DNA of 64,000 nucleotides from an uncultured Faecalicatena sp. (GTDB taxonomy: Bacteria; Bacillota; Clostridia; Lachnospirales; Lachnospiraceae), in the NCBI GenBank assembly GCA_948468385.1, contig CAOKHZ010000017.1, positions 1-64,000 on the forward strand, in the 5' to 3' direction. Positions 1 to 9,245 of this stretch are shown in pieces. The first letter of the stretch is position 1. Every line of letters starts with the position of its first letter. The translations under genes and the position numbers were made by a program. The notes beneath the pieces were generated by a model, which did not search any database, was not told the DNA's origin, and saw only the letters and a list, made by a program, of their open reading frames with translations.

Positions 1-251
1 TCCGGCACCCGCATCAACTTGAACGGCTGTCTGGACGTTCCCAGAATCGTGCCGCCGCGCGTCAAAATGCCGGAAAAGTCCCTCGACGTAAGCATCTTGA
101 AATCCCCGTAAATCAATCCCTTATAACCATCCTGGAAACCAAAAATCTCCACGTCCTCCACCTTGGAACAAATGCCCTTCACCACGCCACGCATCGCCGC
201 ATTCAACGCCTGACAATCACCACCGCTCGTCAACATACCAATTCTTAACAT
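1..251 (-). CDS. pfkA: 6-phosphofructokinase, N-terminal part (cut by window edge)
   Basis: Only the first 83 residues are inside the window; the gene continues past base 1. The product opens with MLRIGMLTSGGDCQALNAAM, the glycine-rich nucleotide-binding segment of phosphofructokinase (GGDxxxxN), followed by a GFQDGYKGL segment and a TRGGTILGTSR stretch, all typical of the family. It phosphorylates fructose 6-phosphate in glycolysis in the cytoplasm. Whether it uses ATP or pyrophosphate is decided by residues beyond the edge and cannot be told here. The ATG is preceded by AAAGGAGGAG at good spacing. Family assignment is firm; the symbol is tentative because several paralogue types exist in Clostridia. 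Confidence 0.9.
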   Translation of the reverse strand, partial: MLRIGMLTSGGDCQALNAAMRGVVKGICSKVEDVEIFGFQDGYKGLIYGDFKMLTSRDFSGILTRGGTILGTSRQPFKLMRVP

Positions 252-424
252 CGTGTTGCTCCTCCTTTGGTTAAAAAATGTCCACCTATTCGTTCCCATC
301 CGGGCATCCCTCATCCGGCGTGCCACGCGCCGGCGAACGCTCCTCGCTCGTCAAGGTATGGATGCCACAACATCTTTTGGCTCGTTACCATTCACAGCCA
401 TTCCTCCAATATATTAGCACAAAT

Positions 425-466
425 CCAAAAAACTGCCAAGGGGTTCTAAAAACTTTTACCCCTTGG
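425..466 (-). terminator. Intrinsic terminator of the phosphatase/DUF4474/phosphoesterase operon
   Basis: On the minus strand a perfect 9-bp stem CCAAGGGGT/ACCCCTTGG (436-466) encloses a 13-nt loop and is followed by CAGTTTTTTGG. The TAA stop of the metallophosphoesterase gene (456-458) lies in the loop, so the terminator overlaps the end of the coding region. Confidence 0.85.
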
Positions 467-1352
467 CATATTCCGCAAGCCGCACCGGCCCCGCCAGCAC
501 GTCCCTTCCTATGTATACCACGCTGTCCTCCCGCACTTTGGAACTCCATTTCACAAGGGAAATACCGCCCTGCTCAATTTCCAGCGCCGTGACGCACCTT
601 GGATGCACGCAGCTCCCGTCATTAAAATAATACCCCTTACCAGGCTCCGGAAACACCGAGCGATGCGTGTGTCCCGCGACCAGCATCGTCTTATGCGCGC
701 TCGCCCATTCCGCCAGCCGCTTTTCCGTCTTTTCCTTCTTCTTATAATTTTTCGCCGCGCTGGTGGGGTCGTTACATCCCATAAGCTCCAGCGGCCGCCA
801 TACGTAACGCACCAGAAAACGGGTAAACCGCCAGACGGTGTCATTCCAAAAATCCCCCTGATGGCCGTGGACGAGCAAAATTTCCTGATGGCTGCAGCAA
901 TCCTGAAGCCGGATTGCCTCCTGCACCTTCAACCCCGGAAACAATTCCCTGCACTGCCCTTCGGACTCGCAATAATAAGAGTGGCAATTCACCCGGCAAA
1001 AATCATCCCGCTCCTTTTTCCGGTCATGGTTCCCGTATAACATGTAAAACCGCCCTTCCTGATAAAACTCCGACATGAGCCAGAATTGGTTACTGTGCGT
1101 GCGTATGATTTCCTGCAGGTTGCGGTTTTCCCAAAGTTCGTCCCCGTCCCCCAATTCGATATAGGTAAATTTTCTTTTGTTATAATACTGCAACGCGGCA
1201 AAGAACAAATTCTGGTTTGACTGGAAATTGTCCCCCCAATTTCCAACTCCCCGATGGCAATCACTCATCAACACGATTTTGCTCCGATGGTCTATCGGAA
1301 GGCAAAGGGCTTTTTCATGCGCCTGGTCCAACTTTTTCATGACATGGTTCAT
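456..1352 (-). CDS. Calcineurin-like metallophosphoesterase
   Basis: A soluble protein of about 298 residues carrying the complete binuclear-metal phosphoesterase motif series in order: DCH (in LMSDCHRG, near residue 32), GDGDELWE, GNHD, GHQGD and GHTH. The DCH in place of DxH with a small residue and the GDGDELWE block recall the LpxH/YbbF-like subgroup, but the substrate cannot be named. I chose the ATG at 1352 rather than a longer frame because it overlaps the stop of the upstream DUF4474 gene as ATGA, with GGAAGG just upstream, which implies translational coupling. It is the last gene of a three-gene operon; its stop codon sits within the terminator loop. Confidence 0.85.
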   Translation of the reverse strand: MNHVMKKLDQAHEKALCLPIDHRSKIVLMSDCHRGVGNWGDNFQSNQNLFFAALQYYNKRKFTYIELGDGDELWENRNLQEIIRTHSNQFWLMSEFYQEGRFYMLYGNHDRKKERDDFCRVNCHSYYCESEGQCRELFPGLKVQEAIRLQDCCSHQEILLVHGHQGDFWNDTVWRFTRFLVRYVWRPLELMGCNDPTSAAKNYKKKEKTEKRLAEWASAHKTMLVAGHTHRSVFPEPGKGYYFNDGSCVHPRCVTALEIEQGGISLVKWSSKVREDSVVYIGRDVLAGPVRLAEYAKG

Positions 1353-2416
1353 CTTCGCCTTCCCCCGCGCCCGTACCCCGTCCAATCCTCCTCGTCCCAT
1401 TCAGGGCTTCGCTCTTTTCGTTCCCGTATATCGGAAATTCTTCCGGCTCTTCCCAACCCCGTCACCAAATGAAACACTGCCGGATATTCCATCATCAAAT
1501 AATCCAGCTTGTCGAGCGTCCTGTCAAACGGCTTCGTCAGATGCCAATACAGTTTGCAGTTCCACCGATTCTGCCATTGTATGAACTTACAATGCCATTT
1601 CCCAAAAAACGTCGGCTGTGCCGTTTTAGGTTGGGCGAAATTGATGACCACGCCATTAAATCTGACATAGACGTCCTCCGGCCGATAACCCGCTTGATAG
1701 CATCCAGCCAAAAAGGCACCCTTCATATTTTGATTCGGGAAAAGAATGGAAGCCCTTAGCATCAACTCTGCGGGTTCTGAAAACTCGCCCAACCGAAACC
1801 CGGTCAGCCACCAATGCCTGTCTTCCCGGTAAAACACTCGTTCCCCGTCCTTATACAAGGCCATCGACAAACGCATTTCCTCATCCTCGGACACGGCCTG
1901 GTAAAACACGTCCCCGGCCTCCTTTTCATCCCCGCGGTTCTCCTCCACGTAAATGCCCACCTCGGCCCCCGTCGTGACACCGTACTGCCCTTTCCACAGT
2001 TCAATCAGCCACCTGCGGCCGCCATACGTAAAATAAATCGGTTCGCAATCAATCACCATGTTCATCGCCGGAGCCATTTCATCATACAATTTTCCATAGC
2101 CCATCTTCCGCTGCCACGCATCCCGCAACGAATAAAAGATGTCATTTTCCGCATCATAGGAAAACCCAAACGGCCGCAACGCCTCGTTAATCTCCTGCAG
2201 TTTCCTCGCGTCACCGCGCTCCCTCACCCTGCCCTTGGCTTTTTTATGATGAAGGTGGCGGACATATATCACGATTCCCGCCGCAAGTATCACGATGAAT
2301 ATGACGCATAAAAAAATCCTCTTTCCGTCCAAAATAAAATTCCTCTCTTTCCATATAGTAATGATGCCAAAATCATCTGGCATGGTCATCCGCGTCCATG
2401 CCCCATGCATAGTCAC
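1349..2416 (-). CDS. DUF4474 domain membrane-anchored protein
   Basis: About 355 residues. One hydrophobic segment near residues 34-52 (IFLCVIFIVILAAGIVIYV) is followed by a basic, charged stretch and a soluble domain with EPIYFTYGGRRWLIELWKGQYG and TGAEVGIY, the signature of DUF4474, a family without known function in Clostridia. The hydrophobic segment suggests anchoring in the cytoplasmic membrane. The frame opens with GTG at 2416; ATG codons two and eleven codons later are alternatives and no strong ribosome site decides between them. It sits between a tyrosine phosphatase (45 bp upstream) and a metallophosphoesterase that it overlaps by 4 bases, so the three are probably co-expressed. 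Confidence 0.75.
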   Translation of the reverse strand: MTMHGAWTRMTMPDDFGIITIWKERNFILDGKRIFLCVIFIVILAAGIVIYVRHLHHKKAKGRVRERGDARKLQEINEALRPFGFSYDAENDIFYSLRDAWQRKMGYGKLYDEMAPAMNMVIDCEPIYFTYGGRRWLIELWKGQYGVTTGAEVGIYVEENRGDEKEAGDVFYQAVSEDEEMRLSMALYKDGERVFYREDRHWWLTGFRLGEFSEPAELMLRASILFPNQNMKGAFLAGCYQAGYRPEDVYVRFNGVVINFAQPKTAQPTFFGKWHCKFIQWQNRWNCKLYWHLTKPFDRTLDKLDYLMMEYPAVFHLVTGLGRAGRISDIRERKERSPEWDEEDWTGYGRGGRRR

Positions 2417-2461
2417 CGCCTACCATCACTATATGAAAAAGAGAGGAAATCGTTCATTTTT

Positions 2462-3316
2462 TCAGCCTTCCATCACGGCTTTTCGAATCGCCTCGACCGC
2501 GGATTCCTTCAATCCGTTCGCGTATAAAACCCCTATGTAATCCTTTTCTCTCGCCGATTGAAGAAAATGCCGCATCGTCTCCGCACGGGATTCCATCATG
2601 CAGTGCATTTCCTCCGGAAGGGAAGCGAACATCATTTTATTTTGCCGCAAATAATCTCCCGACACCTGATAATCCGCCAGGATGTCCGCCTCGGCCACGC
2701 CGCATAAAAGATAAATCAGCGCCGAAGTCACGCCCGTCCGATCTTTTCCCACCGAGCAATGATATAAAACCGCTCCCTCTAAAATGTGCTCGCCAATCAG
2801 GTTCAACACGGTCGCCGCCCGTTCGGGAGCTTCCTCTAGCATCTCGTCATACTGCTGCTCCAAGCTCTTCGTAAACCCATTATCAGGGGCAGATGCCATT
2901 TTCTTTTTCAGCATCTCCTTGATTTTCGCCATGTCTTCGAGCGTCACCAATTCCACGTCCACCCCGGCCTTGCCTTCTCTTTTCCCATTTGAAAGCTCAG
3001 ACAACTCGCCCAGGCTGTTCAAGCCATTTTCGTCCGCCTCGCCCCCCTCGGCCATCATCGGACACGAAAACTGCACGATTCCCTCCGGTGCCTTGTACGG
3101 TGTCATCTTCTGTTCGCCCGTCGAGCGCAAGTCAATCATGGTACGGACGCCCATCTCCTCCTTAAGGTAATGCCACTCTTCCTCGCCAAGTGCCGCCGGC
3201 ACGTCTGACCGGTAAATCTTATGATAAGCAAAGAACTTGCCATCCGTACAAGCGTAACCGCCCAGGTCACGGCAATTAAATAAATGGGGAAACGGTATCC
3301 TCTTGTAATCTTTCAT
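2462..3316 (-). CDS. Tyrosine-specific protein phosphatase family protein
   Basis: About 284 residues with the cysteine-phosphatase P-loop HCSVGKDRTG (CX5R, catalytic Cys near residue 187) and the N-terminal FNCRDLGGY segment of the Y_phosphatase3 family. These enzymes remove phosphate from tyrosine residues or act on phosphoinositides in the cytoplasm. An Asp serving as general acid cannot be assigned by eye. The start chosen is the ATG at 3316, with AGAGGTGG eight bases upstream; an in-frame GTG lies at 3328 inside that ribosome site. It heads the operon with the DUF4474 protein and the metallophosphoesterase. Physiological substrate unknown. Confidence 0.88.
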   Translation of the reverse strand: MKDYKRIPFPHLFNCRDLGGYACTDGKFFAYHKIYRSDVPAALGEEEWHYLKEEMGVRTMIDLRSTGEQKMTPYKAPEGIVQFSCPMMAEGGEADENGLNSLGELSELSNGKREGKAGVDVELVTLEDMAKIKEMLKKKMASAPDNGFTKSLEQQYDEMLEEAPERAATVLNLIGEHILEGAVLYHCSVGKDRTGVTSALIYLLCGVAEADILADYQVSGDYLRQNKMMFASLPEEMHCMMESRAETMRHFLQSAREKDYIGVLYANGLKESAVEAIRKAVMEG

Positions 3317-3416
3317 GATTTTTGCCACCTCTTTCTAATTGATAGAACAAACTTTTCTATGGAGTAAAAAAACCACCGTCCCCAAAGCTCTCGGCTCCAA
3401 AAACAGTGATTTCAAA

Positions 3417-3489
3417 TGCGCGATCAGGGGCTCGAACCCTGGACACCCTGATTAAGAGTCAGGTGCTCTACCAACTGAGCTAATCGCGC
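3417..3489 (-). tRNA. tRNA-Lys (anticodon CUU)
   Basis: The minus strand folds as a 73-nt tRNA: acceptor stem GCGCGAT/ATCGCGC, D-arm with AGCTCAGTTGGTAGAGC, anticodon stem CCTGA/TCAGG with loop CTCTTAA giving anticodon CUU, T-arm CAGGG TTCGAGC CCCTG. The 3' CCA is not encoded (the sequence continues ATTT after the acceptor). The anticodon reads AAG codons for lysine. Confidence 0.95.
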
Positions 3490-3520
3490 TCGCCGTATTC
3501 AATTGATTGGCACAAGTGGT

Positions 3521-3549
3521 ATTATATCCAATGTTGGGAGAAAATGCAA
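3521..3549 (-). promoter_or_regulatory. Promoter of tRNA-Lys
   Basis: On the minus strand a TTGCAT -35 box (3544-3549) and a perfect TATAAT -10 box (3521-3526) are separated by 17 bp and lie about 30 bp ahead of the tRNA 5' end. Confidence 0.7.
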
Positions 3550-3596
3550 GTACTTTTTTCAATTTTTTACATTTTTTTGAAAATTCTTTTGAAAAT

Positions 3597-3650
3597 GCGG
3601 GTGATGCCCGTCACAATCCAGCCCATGCTGGCGCGGTGCTGACTTGTAAC
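3597..3650. repeat. Interspersed repeat, copy 1 (GCGGGTGATGCCCGT family)
   Basis: This 54-bp stretch matches 25122-25175 at most positions with no gaps; both start GCGGGTGATGCCCGT, contain GCTGRCGCGG-like sequence in the middle and end in TTGTAAC. A third, shorter copy (21534-21554) lies in opposite orientation. All are intergenic. The start can form a small CGGG/CCCG hairpin. Confidence 0.7.
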
Positions 3651-3667
3651 AAACCCGGTTTTACGAG

Positions 3668-3736
3668 TATGGAAAATAAGGAAATCGGCGTTGCAAGTTT
3701 GCTTGCGAAACGCCAAATTCCTCATTTCTCAATACC
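3668..3736 (-). terminator. Long hairpin at the end of the SGNH/GH3 operon
   Basis: A hairpin with core stem GGCGTT-GCAAG/CTTGC-(GA)-AACGCC around the loop TTTG, extended on both sides by imperfect pairing (GAGTATGG...AAGGAAAT against ATTCCTCATTTCTCAATACC). It begins 19 bases after the stop of the last operon gene (3755). On the minus strand the core is followed by the T-rich tail GATTTCCTTATTTTCC, so it is probably the operon terminator. Confidence 0.5.
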
Positions 3737-3754
3737 CTGAAAGGGGGCACGGCC

Positions 3755-5074
3755 CTACAGATATTCATACAAATAACTTTCCATCTTCGGCACCCACCAG
3801 TCCAAATATCCCGCTTTCGTCGGATGAATGGGGTCGTACATATATCGAAGATACTCCCGCTTTGAAACCGCGTTCATCTCTTCATCGTCCCATAAGTTGA
3901 TGACTCCAATACCATACTTCTCCTGCAATTTCAACAACGCGTCCACCATCGCCTGATATTCCTGACTTTCATATTTCGTACCCGTGTAAAATACAACCGG
4001 ACAATCCCATGTTTGCCTCGCATACACGATGACATATTCCATTGCCCCGATAATCGTCTGCGTGTCAAAAGAATCCAGTTCCCTGGAATCACTGATTTCT
4101 CCCAGCGGCAGTTTTTTCGTCGCGTCATTGGTCGACAACTGGCAGACGAACGCGTCAAATTTCTCATCCGAATCAATATTGTTTAGCATCCGGTGAATAT
4201 AAGAATCCTCATTTTCATCCACCAGTGTCGTGCCGCTCACCGCCTCCTTGACATACTCGCAAGAATTTCTGGCAGAAAGATATTCCACGAAGGACACGCC
4301 GTTCGCCCTCGCGCCGTATGTCACGGAAGAACCCAGGTAACAAATCCGTTTCCCCGCCAGCGGGCTGTCCGCCAACGCCCCTACATTGTCCACGTCATAC
4401 CTGGCGTTCACGCCGGCATCCTCATCATATAGAAACGTACCATTCTCCGGATCTAATGTCACCACCACGCTGTTTTCATGTCCGCTGTGCCAATAAAAGA
4501 ATCCCTCAAAATAATCCAGCGGATCCTCGTCCAATCCTTCCATGCTATGAACCCGGTCGCCATCCGACGCTTTTCCCGAACCATTCATCATCCCCGCGCC
4601 GTCCGTAAGGTTTCCCCAGTTTTCCGTAAAGCTGCAGTCCATTGGCGGTTCCAGCGTCACCTGACACCCCTCCCGCGTGTATTCCCCGGTAAAAACATAC
4701 CGCAATTCAAACGTTCCGTACACCTTGCCCCCGGATTTGTATTTTTCAGGATTGCCCTCCTCGTCAAGCGTGCCTGTCAATTTGGTGTACTCATAAGTCC
4801 CGTCGTCATTTAAAACCAACGTATTGACGGCGCTCATTTTGACCCCCTCCGTCTTCTGCCCATAATCCGTGTTGCCCGCCACGTCCTTGATTTCAAAGGT
4901 ACAAGTATACGTCCCTTCTTTTGCTTCTTTGCCCACCGTCTCTTGACCGTTCATTTCCCGGCCATTTGTATCCCCACCGTCCGGTTCCTTGTCCGCCGCA
5001 CAGCCGCACAATATTCCAATGCATAATATCATCACGCACAGCCGCACGGCTTTTTGGAAACTTTTTCTTGTCAT
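3755..5074 (-). CDS. SGNH/GDSL-type hydrolase lipoprotein
   Basis: 439 residues. A basic N-terminus, hydrophobic stretch and lipobox ILCGC (lipidated Cys25) mark an exported lipoprotein. Residues about 55-140 form a beta-rich module with the pattern NDDGTYEY...YGTFE, also found in the two other lipoproteins of this operon. The C-terminal half is an SGNH hydrolase: GSSVTYG (nucleophile about Ser250), AVSGTTL (Gly), QLSTND (Asn316) and DPIHP (Asp414, His417). Such enzymes remove acetyl or other acyl groups from polysaccharides. It is the last gene of the leftward operon, 21 bp behind another SGNH lipoprotein. The precise substrate is unknown; a surface-glycan or dietary-glycan deacetylase is the likely role. 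Confidence 0.88.
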   Translation of the reverse strand: MTRKSFQKAVRLCVMILCIGILCGCAADKEPDGGDTNGREMNGQETVGKEAKEGTYTCTFEIKDVAGNTDYGQKTEGVKMSAVNTLVLNDDGTYEYTKLTGTLDEEGNPEKYKSGGKVYGTFELRYVFTGEYTREGCQVTLEPPMDCSFTENWGNLTDGAGMMNGSGKASDGDRVHSMEGLDEDPLDYFEGFFYWHSGHENSVVVTLDPENGTFLYDEDAGVNARYDVDNVGALADSPLAGKRICYLGSSVTYGARANGVSFVEYLSARNSCEYVKEAVSGTTLVDENEDSYIHRMLNNIDSDEKFDAFVCQLSTNDATKKLPLGEISDSRELDSFDTQTIIGAMEYVIVYARQTWDCPVVFYTGTKYESQEYQAMVDALLKLQEKYGIGVINLWDDEEMNAVSKREYLRYMYDPIHPTKAGYLDWWVPKMESYLYEYL

Positions 5075-5095
5075 TTCCCGTCTCCTTTTCTCTTC

Positions 5096-6193
5096 CTATT
5101 CCCAAGTCAGATTTCTTTCCTGACAAATCCTTCCGAGTTCTGTCCGCATCAGCTTTGCCAGTTTTTCATAGCCTTCTGGGGTCAGATGAAGCTGATCCTC
5201 AATCCAATATTCCGCAACCGCCTCTGTTCCGTCATTCGCGGACAGCGCGTCCTTGCAGTCCAAAAAATAAAAATTCTCATGTTCCTCACAATACGCCTTC
5301 AGCCACTCGTCACAAGCCACCATTCCGTCATGATATTCCCCGAAATAACGAAGCGGATTCGGAGTCGCCGACATAATCACAATCGCCGTGTCCGGCAGAT
5401 TTTTTGCCGTGTCCTCATAAAACTTTTGTTTGATTTCAATTACTTCCTCAAGGCCGTTTCCATCCGTCCAGTCATTCGTGCTGCTCATAAATACAATCAT
5501 GTCGGGGTTGCTTCCATACAAAAGCCGCGGCGCGTAATAGCTTCTGGTGGCATCGCTTGACCCGCCAAAAGACTTGTTATAAATCGGAAATTCGCTCAAA
5601 TCTTGTTCCATCGTGGTCCATTTGACGAAATTCGAACCGCCGTAAAAAATAATCCCACCTTCCGTCCCCTCGTATTTTTTTACAAGCTGTTCTACCGGCT
5701 CACGGAACGTCTCAATTCGGTTCAACTCGTTATAAGTACTCAAATCACCGACCTTGCAGCGCATCGCAATCTCCAAATCCAGTTCTCCCATTTTGGCATC
5801 ATAGACGAAATTATAATGGGATTTATCCTCATCGGGTAACGCGTCATACGTTTTCCCGTCAATGTTAAGCGTTATTTTCTCACCTTCCACCTCTTCCCAA
5901 CTTCCCGTCTTGTTCTCGTCACTTTCCAGGATCAACGTTCCATCCGCATAGCAGTAAATCACATAATTGGCTATCGTCTCCTTATCCTCACTGATATAAT
6001 ATCCGGTAAATACATACAACTTCTCTTTTTCTTTCACCGCTTCGTCCTCCTCCACTTTCTCTTCCTGTCGTCCTTTCCCCTCTCCGTCTTCATCATAATC
6101 GTCATCCGGTGCCCCCTGACATGCCGCCAGAAGCATGACTGCAATAATAAATGCACATCCATACGCCAGTCCCTTTTTTATTTTTTCACCCAT
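5096..6193 (-). CDS. SGNH/GDSL-type hydrolase lipoprotein
   Basis: 365 residues with a signal peptide and lipobox LLAAC (Cys25), a highly acidic linker (about 30-58), a beta-rich module with YADGTLIL and GSWEEVEGEKITL (about 59-147), then an SGNH hydrolase domain: IFYGGSNF (nucleophile about Ser187), NKSFGGSS, SSTND (Asn240) and DQLHLT (Asp333, His336). The catalytic set is complete, so an active esterase acting outside the membrane is expected. The hydrolase domain is of a different SGNH subgroup from the downstream paralogue, suggesting two distinct acyl linkages rather than simple duplication. It lies 120 bp after the GH3 gene in the same orientation. Confidence 0.88.
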   Translation of the reverse strand: MGEKIKKGLAYGCAFIIAVMLLAACQGAPDDDYDEDGEGKGRQEEKVEEDEAVKEKEKLYVFTGYYISEDKETIANYVIYCYADGTLILESDENKTGSWEEVEGEKITLNIDGKTYDALPDEDKSHYNFVYDAKMGELDLEIAMRCKVGDLSTYNELNRIETFREPVEQLVKKYEGTEGGIIFYGGSNFVKWTTMEQDLSEFPIYNKSFGGSSDATRSYYAPRLLYGSNPDMIVFMSSTNDWTDGNGLEEVIEIKQKFYEDTAKNLPDTAIVIMSATPNPLRYFGEYHDGMVACDEWLKAYCEEHENFYFLDCKDALSANDGTEAVAEYWIEDQLHLTPEGYEKLAKLMRTELGRICQERNLTWE

Positions 6194-6313
6194 CCGCCAT
6201 TTCCTCCTTGTTCCAATATGGATAAACCACGTTCCTCCTGGTATGATTCGAAAAATCCCCCCGCAGACAAGGCTGCGTGCAGGCGCTTATCTATCGGGGG
6301 AATGCTTTGGTTA

Positions 6314-9229
6314 CTATGCTTTTTTCTCTTTTCTCTTCGCATTCACCAGAATCGCCACGCCGGCCAATGCCAACACTCCAAATCCAACCTGCAATCCGAT
6401 GAGTAGCCGCTGCCACCAGGTCGTCAGCTCGACCACCCGGTCATACTGCGACAGCCCGTTCATGGCAGAACTGTTTACCTGCACGTATAGCAGGCGATGT
6501 ACCGCCTGACGCATCAGTTGGCATACATAGGGGTCGTCCTGATATTCATAAAGCGACTCGTCGGTCAGTTCAATGCTGTTGACCCCGTCCCAGATGTCAC
6601 TGCCGCCCTGCAGTCCGACCAGCGAATCGGTATACGTGGAATTTACGGTACAGTCCGTGATCACGTAACCTGCAAATCCCCACTCGCCACGCGCCACGTC
6701 ATTTAAAAGTCCCGCGTGCGCGCCGCCCCATGCCGTCCCGATTCGGTTCATGACCGTCATGTAGCCATGGACGTTTGCCTCCACCGTGGGGATTTCGAAC
6801 GCCGTCAGGTAGATTTCCCGGACGGCCTGCTCATTGCTCCACGTCGTGACTCCCGCCCTATTCGTTTCCTGGTCATTCAGCGCGAAATGCTTCAGCAAGA
6901 CATAAACGCCCTTTTCCTCAATCGCCGCCACTTCCGGTGCCGCCATGGCTCCCGACAAAAAGCCGTCCTCCGAGAAATACTCATAGTTTCGTCCGCTGTA
7001 CGCGGTACGGTGAATATTGGCCGCCGGGCCATAAATGCCATGCGTCCTGGACTTCAAGCCCTGCTCGCCGATGCATGCCCCAATGTCCTTCATCAATTCC
7101 GTGTTCCATGTCGCCGCCATGATCACCTCCGCCGGAAATGCCATGCCGCTGGAACTTCCGTTGATGAAGGAATCCGTGATTCCCTGCGGCCCGTTCGTCT
7201 CCTTGGTGGCCGGCTTCTGAATGGACGTTATCACCTTTGTATTATGGAAGGAATTGGTAATCAGCGTCACCTGCTCGTCAAAACTCATCTGGTCAAGCAA
7301 AAGCTCCCAATCCTCGTCATCATAATCCTTGCCAATCAGGTTCGCCAACATGATCTCGTTCATCTGCCCGTATTTTGGCATTTCGTAACCCGATTCCGTC
7401 TCAAAGTCATTTATGATGTCCGCCGCCATCGCCTCCGTCAGGGTAATCGAAACCGGCCGTGGATAAGTTCCTGCCCAGTCGCTTCGCGACAAGTAAACAA
7501 TCTCCCCGTCATAATTTTCATATGTATTCAAATCTGTATCATCAAAATGATTCGTGATTTTCTCACCGGTCGCTCCCGTCGAAACCAACCTCGTTAATTC
7601 TTCCGCTTGTGCCTTTCCGATTTCCAACTCATACGCGTCCGCCTCGCTTACCCCCGCATCCGCATCATAACCTTTCGCCACGAGAATCTTGTCCACCGCG
7701 TCATGCGCAGAATCCGCGACCGTCAAATAATACGTCCCCTCTTCCACGATATAACTCTTTTCCTTCGTGGCATCATAAGTTCTCATCAGATACTTTGGAA
7801 TGGAGATGGTCACCGTCTCCGTGGCTCCCGCGTCGAGTTCCCCGGTCTTTCCAAAACCAACCAAATCCACCGCGGATTTCTCTACCTTGTTTTCCACGTC
7901 ATACTCCGTGTACGGCTTTTGCAAATATACCTGCACGACCTTTTTCCCCGCAACTTTCCCGGTATTGGCAACGGTCACTTCCACCGTATACTCCTCCTCG
8001 TCCTCCGTCACCGTATAATCGCGATACTCGAACGTCGTATAACTCAGCCCGTGTCCAAACGGGAATGCAACCTCCGAGTGATAATCATACCCAGCCGTGT
8101 TGCCTTGTCCCGTCACGCTGTCCTCATATCGTGTCTCGTAATATCTGTATCCGACATAAATGCCTTCCTGGTATACCACGTAGCTTTCGTTGACCTGCTT
8201 TACCGGATTGTCATCCGTAAGTCCCATTTCCGCCGCATTGGTAAACACATAATCGCCAAAATTCTGCATCGCGGGCGCACTCATGTTGTCATGGCAAAAC
8301 GTGTCCACCAGTGCGCCGGACGGATTTTCCCCGCCCGTCAGAATACGCGCCACGGAATTCAAGCCATACTGGCCGACTCCGCCAATCCAGAGACAAGCGT
8401 CAATCCCATAGTCCGGATTTTCCAGGAAAGCGCAGTTTAAGGCATTGGAGGAATTGAGCAGGACAACCACTTTTTTCACGGTACCCTTTTGCTTCAAAAT
8501 TCCCACCTGCGCCAGCATTTCTTTTTCTTCCTGGGACAATGACAAGTAATCGCCGTTTTCACCATCGGTTCCGGTTCTCCACAAGTCGCCGCCTTCCCCG
8601 CCGCAACGGGCAATAACTACGATGGCCGCGTCGCCGTAGGCCGAGACCGAAGAAATCACCTCGTCTCCGTAAACGGACCACGGAATCTCGTTTATCTTGT
8701 ATTCTCCCTTGGTCGCGCTGCCATCGATGTCCGTCACCGAACGCACGTATTCGCTGCCCGCGCCCTCCAGATAAAAATTCCAGAGCGTCTCATTTACGTT
8801 AAGCCCAGCCCCGGACAGCGCGTCCTTCAACGTTGGCGCGGTGGACGTGTCCACCGAACCGGAACCGGTGCCGCCATAAATGATGTCCACGGCAGAATGA
8901 GAAAAACAGCTCACATTGCTTCCCCCCGAAAGCGGGAGGGCATCGTTCTCATTCATCAAAAGAACGGCCCCTTCCGCTTCCACCTGCTCGCAGATTTCAC
9001 GCTGATAATTGTCAAAGTCCTCCACCGAATCCCACTCCGACTTAAAATATTCCGTGTCCTCGCCATGGTCGGACGTCTCAATCCGATATGTCTCACAACC
9101 CAAATAAGAGTTGATGGATACCGCGAATGAATTTGCCACCGCCGAGCCAATCAAGATCAGGACAAACAACGGCACGAAAATAAACGTCAATACTTTTCCT
9201 AGCTTTTTATTACTCAATAGTTTTCCCAC
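6314..9229 (-). CDS. Membrane-anchored glycoside hydrolase family 3 with inverted domain order
   Basis: About 971 residues. Hydrophobic segments at both ends (near the N-terminus, VLTFIFVPLFVLILIG; near the C-terminus, LLIGLQVGFGVLALAGVAILV followed by KRKEKK) should anchor both termini with the enzyme outside. The GH3 domains come in swapped order: the alpha/beta sandwich first (CLWIGGVGQYGLNSVARILTG region), then a fibronectin-III-like domain (VQVYLQKPY), then the TIM-barrel domain with KHFALNDQETNR and the nucleophile in YVITDC (Asp near 859). Ruminococcus albus and Butyrivibrio beta-glucosidases share this order. I prefer the GTG start at 9229 (GGGGG nine bases upstream, 16 bp after the previous gene); a TTG at 9286 would overlap that gene. 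Likely a beta-glucosidase or related exo-glycosidase. Confidence 0.85.
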   Translation of the reverse strand: MGKLLSNKKLGKVLTFIFVPLFVLILIGSAVANSFAVSINSYLGCETYRIETSDHGEDTEYFKSEWDSVEDFDNYQREICEQVEAEGAVLLMNENDALPLSGGSNVSCFSHSAVDIIYGGTGSGSVDTSTAPTLKDALSGAGLNVNETLWNFYLEGAGSEYVRSVTDIDGSATKGEYKINEIPWSVYGDEVISSVSAYGDAAIVVIARCGGEGGDLWRTGTDGENGDYLSLSQEEKEMLAQVGILKQKGTVKKVVVLLNSSNALNCAFLENPDYGIDACLWIGGVGQYGLNSVARILTGGENPSGALVDTFCHDNMSAPAMQNFGDYVFTNAAEMGLTDDNPVKQVNESYVVYQEGIYVGYRYYETRYEDSVTGQGNTAGYDYHSEVAFPFGHGLSYTTFEYRDYTVTEDEEEYTVEVTVANTGKVAGKKVVQVYLQKPYTEYDVENKVEKSAVDLVGFGKTGELDAGATETVTISIPKYLMRTYDATKEKSYIVEEGTYYLTVADSAHDAVDKILVAKGYDADAGVSEADAYELEIGKAQAEELTRLVSTGATGEKITNHFDDTDLNTYENYDGEIVYLSRSDWAGTYPRPVSITLTEAMAADIINDFETESGYEMPKYGQMNEIMLANLIGKDYDDEDWELLLDQMSFDEQVTLITNSFHNTKVITSIQKPATKETNGPQGITDSFINGSSSGMAFPAEVIMAATWNTELMKDIGACIGEQGLKSRTHGIYGPAANIHRTAYSGRNYEYFSEDGFLSGAMAAPEVAAIEEKGVYVLLKHFALNDQETNRAGVTTWSNEQAVREIYLTAFEIPTVEANVHGYMTVMNRIGTAWGGAHAGLLNDVARGEWGFAGYVITDCTVNSTYTDSLVGLQGGSDIWDGVNSIELTDESLYEYQDDPYVCQLMRQAVHRLLYVQVNSSAMNGLSQYDRVVELTTWWQRLLIGLQVGFGVLALAGVAILVNAKRKEKKA

Positions 9230-9245
9230 GTCGATTTTCCCCCAT

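Noticed and set aside
250-420. Small GC-rich hairpin (GGCGTGCCACGCGCC) upstream of the phosphofructokinase gene as a riboswitch
   Set aside because: Too short and without the conserved core of any riboswitch I know.
6716-8440. Long plus-strand frames opposite the GH3 gene
   Set aside because: Basic, low-quality translations antisense to a strongly conserved enzyme; shadow frames of G+C-rich coding sequence.
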